Shown here: positions 6,788 through 13,152 of the stretch, one piece after another
How positions within the stretch are numbered: the first letter of the stretch is position 1
Layout: every line of letters starts with the position of its first letter
Assembly (NCBI GenBank): GCA_964432945.1
Contig: CAYSPO010000024.1
Coordinates: 1-17,710, forward strand
DNA from: CAYSPO01 sp964432945
GTDB taxonomy: Bacteria > Bacillota > Clostridia > Tissierellales > Peptoniphilaceae
Length of the DNA: 17,710 nt
Direction: 5' to 3'
Notes under the pieces: model-generated
Database searches by the model: none
Seen by the model: only the letters and a program-made list of their open reading frames with translations
Told to the model about the DNA's origin: nothing
Made by a program: the position numbers and the translations under genes

Positions 6788-8041
6788 CTACATTAAATCT
6801 TTGAAATATAAACTATCTAATAGATACTTCATATTCTTTTCATGGGATAACTTCCATAAAATTCTCTTTAGAGCTAAAGAAGAAGATCCTTCTTTAATTT
6901 TTTTAAATTGATTTTCTACTTTTTCTTTTGACTTATTCTCTTCATAATTTTTAAAGTATCCCCATATATGTTGTCCTGCATTAACAGCATAACCAGGATT
7001 AAAATCTAATGAAAGAGCCTCATCTACAAAGTCATAGAATTCTAAAACTGGATAGGAGCTTTTATCTTTTAGTAATTTTCTAATCTCATTATATACTCTA
7101 GGTGATAACTCAAGAATTAAATATTTATACCTCGCCCATTCTTTCTCAAGTTCAACAATCGAATTATTTTCAATTAGATTATTAATCTTGATTGCTGATA
7201 AATTTTTATCCTTAACTTCAAGCATTATATCTATATTTTTATAATCTAAGCTATTATAAAATTCATAAAATTTCCTTGCATCTATCGTTTCTGAATGAGA
7301 TCCAGTTTTTTTATTTTTATTTTGCTGGGAGTAGTGAATTTTCTGCCTTCCATCTTCTTCTTTCCAAGTTTTTTTTGCTTCATTTATCCAATAATTATCT
7401 GTTAGTTTTTTACAAGGATTTACTTCATTGTGAAGGTTATCGTAAATCACAGGAATTCCTAGATTTTTACCTAGATCCAGTAATTCACAAATATTAAATA
7501 TTTTATCGTCATTTTCAATAACTAATCTATTTTTAATATTTTCATCTAATCTTTTATAGTTTTCCCTAAATCTTTTTAAAGCTTCTTCTTTATCTCCATA
7601 GGCTCCTCCTATATGAAGAACTAATTTATTAGTTTTATCTAAATTTAGAGAATCTAAAAATCTATTATGGTAGATTAAATCATTTATTGAGTTTTCCACT
7701 ACTTCAGGTGTCTTAGAGTTGATAACTGTATATTGTCCTGGGTGCATAGATAATCTAATTTTATTATCTTTTGCTTTTTGCCCAAGTTTAAAAAGTTCAT
7801 CTCTAAAGATTTCCCACCATCTTAATCCATTAACAGGGTGAGAGCCAAATGGTATAATATCAGAGCTTATTCTTAGTAAATGAATACGGTTTTTTATATT
7901 ATAATCTAGCATATTATTTAGAGAGTTAAGGTTATATTTTATTAATTCAAGCAAATTCTCATCGCTAGCATTAGCTTTTCTACACGTTTTAAATTTTACA
8001 TTTTCAACTCCTACAGTCAAACAAGCATATCCTATCGACAT
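6788..8041 (-). CDS. uvsE: UV DNA damage endonuclease UvsE with C-terminal DUF1722-like domain
   Basis: 417 residues. Residues 1 to about 290 are the UVDE TIM-barrel nuclease, which nicks DNA 5' of UV photoproducts and other lesions to begin alternative excision repair. Expected metal and active-site residues are all present: H68, H100 (MHPGQY), H143 (VLHIGG), E176 (VIEND), D201 and H204 (YDNLHNE), H236, H249 and E275 (LEVK). The tail (about 297-417) is extra relative to the usual 300-320 residue enzyme. Its EWARYKYLILELSPRVY, then NAGQHIWGYFK, and a helical end with YLLDSLYF resemble DUF1722 (YbgA) as I remember it. ATG follows AGGAGG. Divergence of the tail makes the DUF1722 assignment moderate; the nuclease call is firm. 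Confidence 0.93.
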   Translation of the reverse strand: MSIGYACLTVGVENVKFKTCRKANASDENLLELIKYNLNSLNNMLDYNIKNRIHLLRISSDIIPFGSHPVNGLRWWEIFRDELFKLGQKAKDNKIRLSMHPGQYTVINSKTPEVVENSINDLIYHNRFLDSLNLDKTNKLVLHIGGAYGDKEEALKRFRENYKRLDENIKNRLVIENDDKIFNICELLDLGKNLGIPVIYDNLHNEVNPCKKLTDNYWINEAKKTWKEEDGRQKIHYSQQNKNKKTGSHSETIDARKFYEFYNSLDYKNIDIMLEVKDKNLSAIKINNLIENNSIVELEKEWARYKYLILELSPRVYNEIRKLLKDKSSYPVLEFYDFVDEALSLDFNPGYAVNAGQHIWGYFKNYEENKSKEKVENQFKKIKEGSSSLALKRILWKLSHEKNMKYLLDSLYFKDLM

Positions 8042-8063
8042 TTTGCCTCCTATTGTGACAATT

Positions 8064-8099
8064 ATTATAAAGTTTTATAAGGTAAACTATATATAGTTT
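8064..8099 (-). promoter_or_regulatory. Probable uvsE promoter with a 16-bp perfect palindrome
   Basis: TATAAT on the minus strand at 8069-8064 is a good -10 for uvsE; the -35 at 17 bp is poor. A perfect 16-bp palindrome, AAACTATATATAGTTT (8084-8099), covers that -35 position and could be an operator. The marR gene ends only 9 bp away with no terminator between, so read-through from marR is also possible. Confidence 0.4.
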
Positions 8100-8107
8100 T
8101 GAAAATC

Positions 8108-8542
8108 TTACATTTCCCAAGAAATATCTAATCCTTCGAAAATATTTTGCGAAATTTCTAAACTAGTTTTATCAAAACTTTTCAAGTTTTCATCATCTAT
8201 ATTTTTAATAAGGAACTTTTTCCATTGATTCAATGTATACTCAAGCTCTGGAACTAGAGATTTCCCAAAGTCAGTTAAATAACATAAGTTTTGTGAGTGA
8301 AATTCCTTACTTTTTCTGCGATAAATCAATTCTCTTTTTTCCAAATTTTTTAGAAAATTAGAAAAATTACCTTTATCAAGTCCAACAAAATTATTTAACT
8401 TACTTTGTAAGATTCCTTCTGATTTACTTATTATCAATAAAACTATTAATTCTTGCATATTTATCTCTTTATCTACTAACATATCTTCTAACAATATTTT
8501 CCCATATCTATATAAAATATTCATAAAGCAAATAAATTCCAT
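8108..8542 (-). CDS. MarR-family transcriptional regulator
   Basis: 144 residues from the ATG at 8542, which has AAAGGAG five nt upstream; an in-frame TTG five codons earlier would put that site inside the gene. The winged helix spans about residues 30-100: MQELIVLLIISKSEGILQSKLNNFVGLDKGNFSNFLKNLEKRELIYRR, followed by a wing and LTDFGKSLVPELE, with helices at both ends for dimerisation. It is divergent from the TspO-like gene, with a palindrome in the shared intergenic region, so it most likely controls that gene and itself. The ligand cannot be told from the sequence. Confidence 0.85.
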   Translation of the reverse strand: MEFICFMNILYRYGKILLEDMLVDKEINMQELIVLLIISKSEGILQSKLNNFVGLDKGNFSNFLKNLEKRELIYRRKSKEFHSQNLCYLTDFGKSLVPELEYTLNQWKKFLIKNIDDENLKSFDKTSLEISQNIFEGLDISWEM

Positions 8543-8557
8543 CTTTACTCCTTTCAA

Positions 8558-8587
8558 GTTGTATTTTACAACCTCTTAGTATATAAT
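8558..8587 (+). promoter_or_regulatory. Promoter of the TspO-like gene overlapped by a MarR-type palindrome
   Basis: TTGTAT (8559-8564), a 17-bp spacer and a perfect TATAAT (8582-8587) form the promoter. The palindrome GTTGTA-TTT-TACAAC (8558-8572) covers the -35 hexamer and also lies in the 5' leader of the divergent marR gene, just upstream of its ribosome site. Binding there by the MarR protein would shut off both genes. Confidence 0.7.
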
Positions 8588-8641
8588 AACATAAATAACA
8601 TGAATATATAATATATCGAAAATTACTTAAAGGAGGATATT

Positions 8642-9436
8642 ATGATTTCTAAATCTAAAAAAAATATGCATATTTTGTCTATTATACTATTTGCAGTAAC
8701 TATTATACTAAATTATATGTCTGCTTCAGGAATATTATTTCCTTACACCCAAAGGCAGATTTCTGATATGTATAGCAACCTATTAGCTCCATCTAGTCTA
8801 ACTTTCTCTATCTGGGGAGTTATTTATATCGGTGCTCTTCTTTCATTAATTTATCCTTGGAAAAAAAACGTGTCTAAAGAATTTAAAGATTTTTATTATG
8901 ATAAAATTGTACCTTTAAATATTACTTGGTCAATATTTAACATAATTTGGACTATTACTTGGAATACTGATCGAATATTAGTCTCACTTATAGCAATAAT
9001 ATTATATACCTTAACTTTAATTTATTTAGTTAAAACTATAAGTTCTTACCTTGAATTCGCTAAGGAAAATAAATTATTTATAACTTATCCAGTTGGACTT
9101 CATGCTGGCTGGCTAACATTTGCTTCATTTACAAACATTATGGTTTTAATGGTTAAGAATGGTTTTGATGCCTTTTCAAATACAGGGGTAATGATAACTA
9201 TATTATTAATGATTCTGGCATGTATTTCAGTTTTATTTATACTTCGCAAAACTGATAATTCATTTGTTACAGTGCCTGCTCTATGGGCTCTTATTGGTAT
9301 TGTTATTAAACAGCGTCCTCAATCTGATTTTGCAAATTCCAATAAAACAGTAATGATAGCAGCAATTATCCTTTTTGTCTTATCTTTAATAGCACATTTT
9401 GTAATATTAAAGAAGAATAAAGAAGTAGAATATTAA
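8642..9436 (+). CDS. TspO/MBR-family-like membrane protein (large form)
   Basis: 264 residues, almost wholly hydrophobic, with about seven predicted helices, so longer than the five-helix, roughly 160-residue TspO. The family hallmark is present: a first helix with N-Y-M-S, then LAPSSLTFSIWGVIYIGALLSLIYPW, matching the tryptophan-rich P-x-x-x-F-x-I-W-x-x-I-Y motif. A W-rich helix WSIFNIIWTITWNTDR follows, then HAGWLTFASFTNI. TspO proteins bind porphyrins, sterols or related ligands and often act in stress responses; the function of the long form is unclear. AAAGGAGG precedes the ATG. It is the only recognised plus-strand gene in the window, divergent from marR, and ends with its own terminator. 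Confidence 0.75.
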   Translation: MISKSKKNMHILSIILFAVTIILNYMSASGILFPYTQRQISDMYSNLLAPSSLTFSIWGVIYIGALLSLIYPWKKNVSKEFKDFYYDKIVPLNITWSIFNIIWTITWNTDRILVSLIAIILYTLTLIYLVKTISSYLEFAKENKLFITYPVGLHAGWLTFASFTNIMVLMVKNGFDAFSNTGVMITILLMILACISVLFILRKTDNSFVTVPALWALIGIVIKQRPQSDFANSNKTVMIAAIILFVLSLIAHFVILKKNKEVEY

Positions 9437-9469
9437 ATCTTCTCTAATTTCTTAAATTATATCTCACTA

Positions 9470-9507
9470 GGAAAGCACAAATATCAATATTTGTACTTTC
9501 CTTTTTT
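9470..9507 (+). terminator. Rho-independent terminator of the TspO-like gene
   Basis: GGAAAG-c-ACAAATAT pairs with ATATTTGT-a-CTTTCC around a small loop (9470-9501), followed by six T on the plus strand, 33 bp after the stop. Confidence 0.9.
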
Positions 9508-9525
9508 ATATACACTATACTTTAT

Positions 9526-9553
9526 AAAAAAAAGACTCTATTAAAAGAGTCTT
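9526..9553 (-). terminator. Rho-independent terminator, minus strand
   Basis: AAGACTCT (9532-9539) and AGAGTCTT (9546-9553) form an 8-bp stem with a 6-nt loop; on the minus strand the stem is followed by a run of T (9533-9526). It faces the plus-strand terminator of the TspO-like gene and probably ends the transcript of the 32-codon microprotein gene, about 220 bp upstream of it. Confidence 0.8.
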
Positions 9554-9772
9554 ATATATATATATTAATTAAAAATGATTATTCTACTTATTAAAAACTC
9601 TATTATGTAATTATAAATAACCTCCATAAGAATTCTTTATACCATCAAAAAAGATAAAATATCACAACAAAAATATACACTAAAATAAACTAATAAAAAT
9701 CTATTATTTATAGAGATCTTATTGAAATATTTTAATAATATAAATATAATTATTTATTAATTAATTTAATCC
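9554..9772. other. AT-rich intergenic stretch, no convincing feature
   Basis: Between the minus-strand terminator and the stop of the microprotein gene. Only very short frames without a properly placed ribosome site are visible. It would form a 3' untranslated tail of about 220 nt for the microprotein message. Confidence 0.5.
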
Positions 9773-9871
9773 TTATAAGGATGCAAATACAGGTACTAAA
9801 ATACCAGCAAGCATAATAAAAGCTAAAATAACAGAAAATGTTCTAACCAATGTTTTCTTTCTTTTATTCAT
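9773..9871 (-). CDS. 32-residue membrane microprotein, Prli42/DUF4044-like
   Basis: Frame of 32 codons plus TAA. ATG is preceded by AAGGAAGGTG about 5 nt upstream, a convincing ribosome site. The peptide begins with a basic stretch (MNKRKKTLVR), followed by a single hydrophobic helix (about residues 12-30), and ends FASL. This layout matches the tiny single-pass proteins annotated as stressosome-associated Prli42 or DUF4044 in Firmicutes, which anchor or signal at the membrane; the similarity is one of architecture rather than a proven homology. A candidate promoter TTGCTC (9933-9928), 18 bp, TATAAA (9909-9904) lies upstream, so it appears to be an independent gene. The VFASL end could alternatively suggest a signal peptide-like peptide. 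Confidence 0.7.
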   Translation of the reverse strand: MNKRKKTLVRTFSVILAFIMLAGILVPVFASL

Positions 9872-9903
9872 AAAATCACCTTCCTTAAAAATAAGTATAT
9901 CAT

Positions 9904-9933
9904 TTTATAATAAATTTAGAAAGTTAAGAGCAA
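9904..9933 (-). promoter_or_regulatory. Candidate promoter of the microprotein gene
   Basis: TTGCTC, an 18-bp spacer and TATAAA on the minus strand, with the -10 33 bp upstream of the ATG at 9871. Confidence 0.5.
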
Positions 9934-9971
9934 AAAAAGTTTGGTATATATTTATTTTATTTAAGGATTAT

Positions 9972-10000
9972 AAAAAAAGAGCCAAAAGGCTCTCTTTTTT
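9972..10000. terminator. Bidirectional terminator after the glutaredoxin-like gene
   Basis: AGAGCC-AAAA-GGCTCT stem-loop (9978-9993) with a run of A on the left and of T on the right, so it can terminate in either direction. On the minus strand it begins right at the stop codon of the glutaredoxin-like gene. Confidence 0.9.
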
Positions 10001-10229
10001 ATAATCCTAGAAGTTCTTTTAATCTTGGCTGATCAAATCCGACCACTTCTTCATCTCCGATAACAGCTACTGGAACACCCATATGTCCTTTTGACATTAA
10101 TTCTTGCCTAGCTACTGCATCTTCTGAAATATTTTTTTCTTCAAATTCTACATTGTTTTCCTTTAAAAAGTCCTTAATTGATACGCAGTAAGGACAAGTT
10201 GAACTAGTATAAACTACAACATTTGCCAT
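9999..10229 (-). CDS. Glutaredoxin-like thiol-disulfide protein (YruB/NrdH type)
   Basis: 76 residues, a minimal thioredoxin fold. The active-site CPYC is at residues 12-15, the cis-proline is in GVPV (about 52-55), and the C-terminal GFDQPRLKELL helix is typical of the small bacterial glutaredoxin-like group. It reduces disulfides in the cytosol; the partner could be a thioredoxin-like reductase or ribonucleotide reductase, which is not decided here. The ribosome site is AGAGGT. A promoter TTGTTT (10297-10292), 18 bp, TAAAAT (10273-10268) lies upstream, so it seems to be transcribed alone, with a terminator at the stop. Confidence 0.92.
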   Translation of the reverse strand: MANVVVYTSSTCPYCVSIKDFLKENNVEFEEKNISEDAVARQELMSKGHMGVPVAVIGDEEVVGFDQPRLKELLGL

Positions 10230-10267
10230 TTATATTACCTCTTTTCATATTCTTATTCTGTAATTAT

Positions 10268-10297
10268 ATTTTACCCACGAAGTATATTATTAAACAA
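10268..10297 (-). promoter_or_regulatory. Candidate promoter of the glutaredoxin-like gene
   Basis: TTGTTT, 18-bp spacer, TAAAAT on the minus strand, about 38 bp upstream of the ATG. Confidence 0.5.
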
Positions 10298-10317
10298 TTT
10301 TTTATAATTTCTATACT

Positions 10318-11250
10318 TTAATTATCTTCTTTAATATATTTTTCTCCAATCAGATATATTGGTCTATCTTTAGTTTCTTTATATATTCTACCTATATATT
10401 CGCCAATTAAACCGAGAAATAATAAATTAAATCCACCTAAAATTAAAATCAAGCATACTATTGTTGCAAAGCCAGCTGTCTGAGCACCTTTCCTTAAGGT
10501 AGTTACTATTATATAAATAGCATAGATAAAACCTATAAAAGATAAGCAAGCCCCAAGATAAGTAGCTATTCTTAAGGGAGATATTGAAAATGAAATGATT
10601 CCATCTATTGCATACCTGAAAGATTTAGAAAAATCCCATTTAGTAGTGCCGGCCTCTCTAGGTCTATCTTCTACTTCTATATATTTAATATTAAACCCAA
10701 CCCAAGAAAAAATTCCTTTTGAAAATCTAGATTTTTCGCCAAGAGAAATTATAGCATCTACAACATTTTTCTTCATCATTCTAAAATCTTGAACACCTGG
10801 CTCAAGTTCAATATCATCACTTAAACTATTCATCATTTTATAAAAACCTTGTGCTCCAATATTATAAAACTTTGACGATTGAAGCCTTGAACTTCTTTTT
10901 GTAGCAGCTACATCATATCCTTTATCTAGGTACTTTTCCATATCTAGTAACACTTTAGGGTCGTGCTGAAGATCTGCATCCATTACTCCTATATATTCTG
11001 CATCAGCATGACAAAATCCTGCATACATAGCAGCTTCTTTTCCAAAGTTTCTAGAAAAGGATATATAGTAAATTCCATCTTCTTTAGAATATTCTCTTAA
11101 CATTTCTAAGGTTTGATCACTTGAACCATCATTGACAAATAAAATCTCTAATTTTCTTTTTAATTTTTTCTTTATTTGCCCCATTTCCTCTATAAACATA
11201 GGCAGAACTTCCGCCTCATTATAACACGGGACAACCATCATTATAGACAT
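10318..11250 (-). CDS. Family 2 glycosyltransferase, GtrB-like (bactoprenol-phosphate glycosyltransferase)
   Basis: 310 residues from the ATG at 11250, chosen because GGAGG lies 5 nt upstream and MSIMMVVPCYNEAE is the usual family start; an ATG 14 codons earlier has no ribosome site. The GT-A domain shows VVPCYNE, NDGSSD, SRNFGKEAA and the DADLQHDP metal-binding motif. A PREAGTTKW segment follows, then two C-terminal helices (about residues 220-285) as in GtrB and dolichol-phosphate mannose synthase relatives. It transfers a sugar from a nucleotide sugar to undecaprenyl phosphate at the inner face of the membrane. It directly follows gtrA and the pair supplies a lipid-linked sugar for glycosylation outside the cell. 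Confidence 0.9.
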   Translation of the reverse strand: MSIMMVVPCYNEAEVLPMFIEEMGQIKKKLKRKLEILFVNDGSSDQTLEMLREYSKEDGIYYISFSRNFGKEAAMYAGFCHADAEYIGVMDADLQHDPKVLLDMEKYLDKGYDVAATKRSSRLQSSKFYNIGAQGFYKMMNSLSDDIELEPGVQDFRMMKKNVVDAIISLGEKSRFSKGIFSWVGFNIKYIEVEDRPREAGTTKWDFSKSFRYAIDGIISFSISPLRIATYLGACLSFIGFIYAIYIIVTTLRKGAQTAGFATIVCLILILGGFNLLFLGLIGEYIGRIYKETKDRPIYLIGEKYIKEDN

Positions 11251-11295
11251 TTTTTCCTCCATAGAATTTTTATTATTATAGTTATAATTCATATT

Positions 11296-11721
11296 TTATT
11301 TATCTTTAAAAACAAAAATTCTCTGTCCAAAATAATTTAAAAAGACATATAAGACCATTCCAATAACCATCGATACATTATCTCTAACAACAACACTTGC
11401 ACCCGATAGTAACTTTTGAGTTAAAGGCTGAGCAATACCATAAGCTAAAAGATAACAAATTAATATATTTATAACAAATCTAAAGATTTCAGATTTATTT
11501 TTAGTTTTAGACTTAAATGTAAAATATTTATTCAAAAAATAGCTCAATATACTTGCTAAAAAATAGTTTGAAGCTGAACTTGCCCAGTAGGAAAGTCCTA
11601 ACACATTGTAGGCAATAAACATTATACTTGTTCCCACAACAGTATTTATTGTTCCAACAATTAAAAACCTCACAAATTCTAAGTCTAATTTTTCTTTTAA
11701 TTTCATAAATTTTTCTTTCAT
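11296..11721 (-). CDS. GtrA-like family membrane protein
   Basis: 141 residues from the ATG at 11721, which has AGGTGA 4 nt upstream; an in-frame GTG nine codons earlier lacks support. After a basic N-terminus come four helices with the GtrA family pattern: EFVRFLIVGTINTVVGTSIMF, SNYFLASILSYFLNKYFTF, then two more helices and a closing FLNYFGQRIFVFK. GtrA proteins are thought to flip undecaprenyl-phosphate-linked sugar across the membrane, or to assist the glycosyltransferase. It is the first gene of the gtrA-gtrB pair, ending 45 bp before the chosen gtrB start. Confidence 0.9.
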   Translation of the reverse strand: MKEKFMKLKEKLDLEFVRFLIVGTINTVVGTSIMFIAYNVLGLSYWASSASNYFLASILSYFLNKYFTFKSKTKNKSEIFRFVINILICYLLAYGIAQPLTQKLLSGASVVVRDNVSMVIGMVLYVFLNYFGQRIFVFKDK

Positions 11722-11834
11722 ATATTCACCTAATTCTAATTTTACCACAAAAACAGCTTCTAGGTAATTATTAGATTAAATCTTCTCAAATAAGATTTAT
11801 TTATAAAAATGTTTCTCAGAAAATCTATTTATTA

Positions 11835-11862
11835 AAATAAAAGAAGGCCTAAGCCTTCTTAT
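11835..11862 (-). terminator. Rho-independent terminator after azlD
   Basis: AAGAAGGC (11841-11848), 4-nt loop and GCCTTCTT (11853-11860); on the minus strand the stem is followed by TTTATTTTAAT. It lies 17 bp beyond the azlD stop. Confidence 0.8.
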
Positions 11863-11877
11863 AATTATTCAGTATTA

Positions 11878-12201
11878 TTAAAGCAAAACAGATAAAAGTA
11901 GCATATAAGTAACTGTTCCCGCTAATAAAGTTAATATCATATTTTCTTTCCAATAATGCAAAATAACGGTAATAATTAAAGCCACTATTTCTGGTATTCC
12001 GTAAGGTGCTGATGAAAAATTAGTTGTCCTTAAATTATAAACAACTAAAATAATCATTATAGCAGCTGGGAGTTTTTCTGAAATATAGTGAACAGGTTCT
12101 GATAATTCTCTTCCTGAAAATATTATAAAGGGTAAGGCTCTTAGCAGAAAATTAATGACTGCAAATATAATAAGCCCTAAATAGATATAAGTATTACTCA
12201 T
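11878..12201 (-). CDS. azlD: AzlD branched-chain amino acid transport protein
   Basis: 107 residues from the ATG at 12201, selected for AAAGGAGG 6 nt upstream. Three to four helices fill the protein, with the family's FLLRALPFIIF near the N-terminus, a LPAAIMIILVVYNLR helix and a closing helical pair. AzlD is the small partner of AzlC; the pair exports branched-chain amino acids (and the analogue azaleucine) at the cytoplasmic membrane. Its start overlaps the end of azlC by 8 bp, typical of coupled translation. Confidence 0.93.
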   Translation of the reverse strand: MSNTYIYLGLIIFAVINFLLRALPFIIFSGRELSEPVHYISEKLPAAIMIILVVYNLRTTNFSSAPYGIPEIVALIITVILHYWKENMILTLLAGTVTYMLLLSVLL

Positions 12202-12931
12202 CTTTGCCTCCTTTAATAAACTTTTCAAGAACAATTAATAATGTAGTAATAATAATTGCAGGGATAATAAAATCCTTTGCTCCAAAAATAAAAAGACAAG
12301 CTAAACTACTTAATAAACCAACTATAACTGGATATTTGTCTCCTTCTTTCCATTTACTTATAACAACAGTTAAGAAAAACGCAGTTAGCATAAAATCTAT
12401 TCCTTCAAATTTAATTCCAATAGATTTTCCAAAAAGATATCCAATAACAGATCCTAACGTCCAAAAGAAATGTAAAAGTACAGTAACTAGAATATTTACT
12501 GCATTTTCATTTATATCTTCTGGGTATTCAAGGCTAACCATAAGTGAATAGGCCTCATCTGTTAATCCAAAAATCAAAAGTGGATATGCTTTCCCAGCCT
12601 TTTTGTATCTATCTATTAAACTCACTCCATAGAAGGCAAACCTACCAGAGAGAGCTATGCCCATAATAAATAGAGTCCATAAGGGTGTACCAGCCTTCAA
12701 TAAGGCTACCAAAGCTATTTGAGATGCACCAGAGTAGACAAATATAGATGACAGAGTAGTCCAAAGAAGACCAAGCCCTGCATCATAAGCCATTATCCCA
12801 AAACCTATACCAACAATTACATATGTAAATATTATTGGAGTGATATGCTTAAAGGTAAAAGCAAATTCTTTTTCACCAAATACAATAATATCATTTCTTA
12901 CTTTAATTTTATCTGAATTTTTATTTCCCAT
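12194..12931 (-). CDS. azlC: AzlC branched-chain amino acid exporter subunit
   Basis: 245 residues from the ATG at 12931, about 7 nt from an AGGGGA ribosome site; an ATG two codons earlier (12937) is only 1 nt from that site. A hydrophilic start is followed by about seven to eight helices. Family features include FGIMAYDAGLGLLWTTLSSIFVYSGASQIALVALL, the GRFAFYG segment and the GLTDEAYSL motif. With AzlD it forms an efflux carrier for leucine, isoleucine and valine. It heads the operon, and a promoter with a palindrome over its spacer lies upstream, so expression is probably controlled by a local repressor that is not in the window. Confidence 0.93.
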   Translation of the reverse strand: MGNKNSDKIKVRNDIIVFGEKEFAFTFKHITPIIFTYVIVGIGFGIMAYDAGLGLLWTTLSSIFVYSGASQIALVALLKAGTPLWTLFIMGIALSGRFAFYGVSLIDRYKKAGKAYPLLIFGLTDEAYSLMVSLEYPEDINENAVNILVTVLLHFFWTLGSVIGYLFGKSIGIKFEGIDFMLTAFFLTVVISKWKEGDKYPVIVGLLSSLACLFIFGAKDFIIPAIIITTLLIVLEKFIKGGKDE

Positions 12932-12960
12932 TTTCATATCCCCTAGTTTTTATAATTTCC

Positions 12961-12979
12961 ATTATAGCACACAATGTGC
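12961..12979 (-). promoter_or_regulatory. azlC promoter -10 and adjoining palindrome
   Basis: TATAAT on the minus strand (12966-12961) is the -10, 18 bp before AGGGGA. Adjoining it upstream is GCACA-CAA-TGTGC (12967-12979), an inverted repeat with 5-bp arms that fills the promoter spacer. The -35 is poor. This looks like a repressor or activator site. Confidence 0.55.
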
Positions 12980-13104
12980 ATTTATGAACGTTATCAAGGT
13001 AAAGGATTAGCACGACGAAAATTATTAGTTAATAGTTAACATTTAACATACTCAATATTAAGAGATTTATTAGAAATAATATTGCAATTATATATTAATA
13101 AAAC

Positions 13105-13138
13105 AAAAAAAGACCTAATTATTATTAATCAGATCTTT
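13105..13138 (-). terminator. Rho-independent terminator of the pst-phoU-phoPR operon
   Basis: AAAGACCTAATT (13109-13120) and AATCAGATCTTT (13127-13138) pair over 12 bp (two G-U pairs on the minus-strand RNA) around a 6-nt loop, followed on the minus strand by a run of T. It sits 14 bp after the phoR stop. Confidence 0.85.
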
Positions 13139-13152
13139 CTTATTTTATAGAA

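Noticed and set aside
6657..6911. Plus-strand open frame across the DUF1294-uvsE junction
   Set aside because: Composition is Asn/Lys/Ile/Ser rich as expected from AT-rich noise, and it is antisense to the ends of two recognised genes.
11778..11798. Hairpin AAATCTT/AAGATTT upstream of gtrA as a terminator or leader
   Set aside because: Short, all weak pairs except two, and no T run after it in the relevant direction; expected by chance in such AT-rich DNA.
12204..12551. Plus-strand open frame opposite azlC
   Set aside because: It lies antisense to a well-recognised gene, has no ribosome site and no protein family features; similar antisense frames at 332-529, 7276-7497, 10595-10792 and 14930-15121 were rejected for the same reason.
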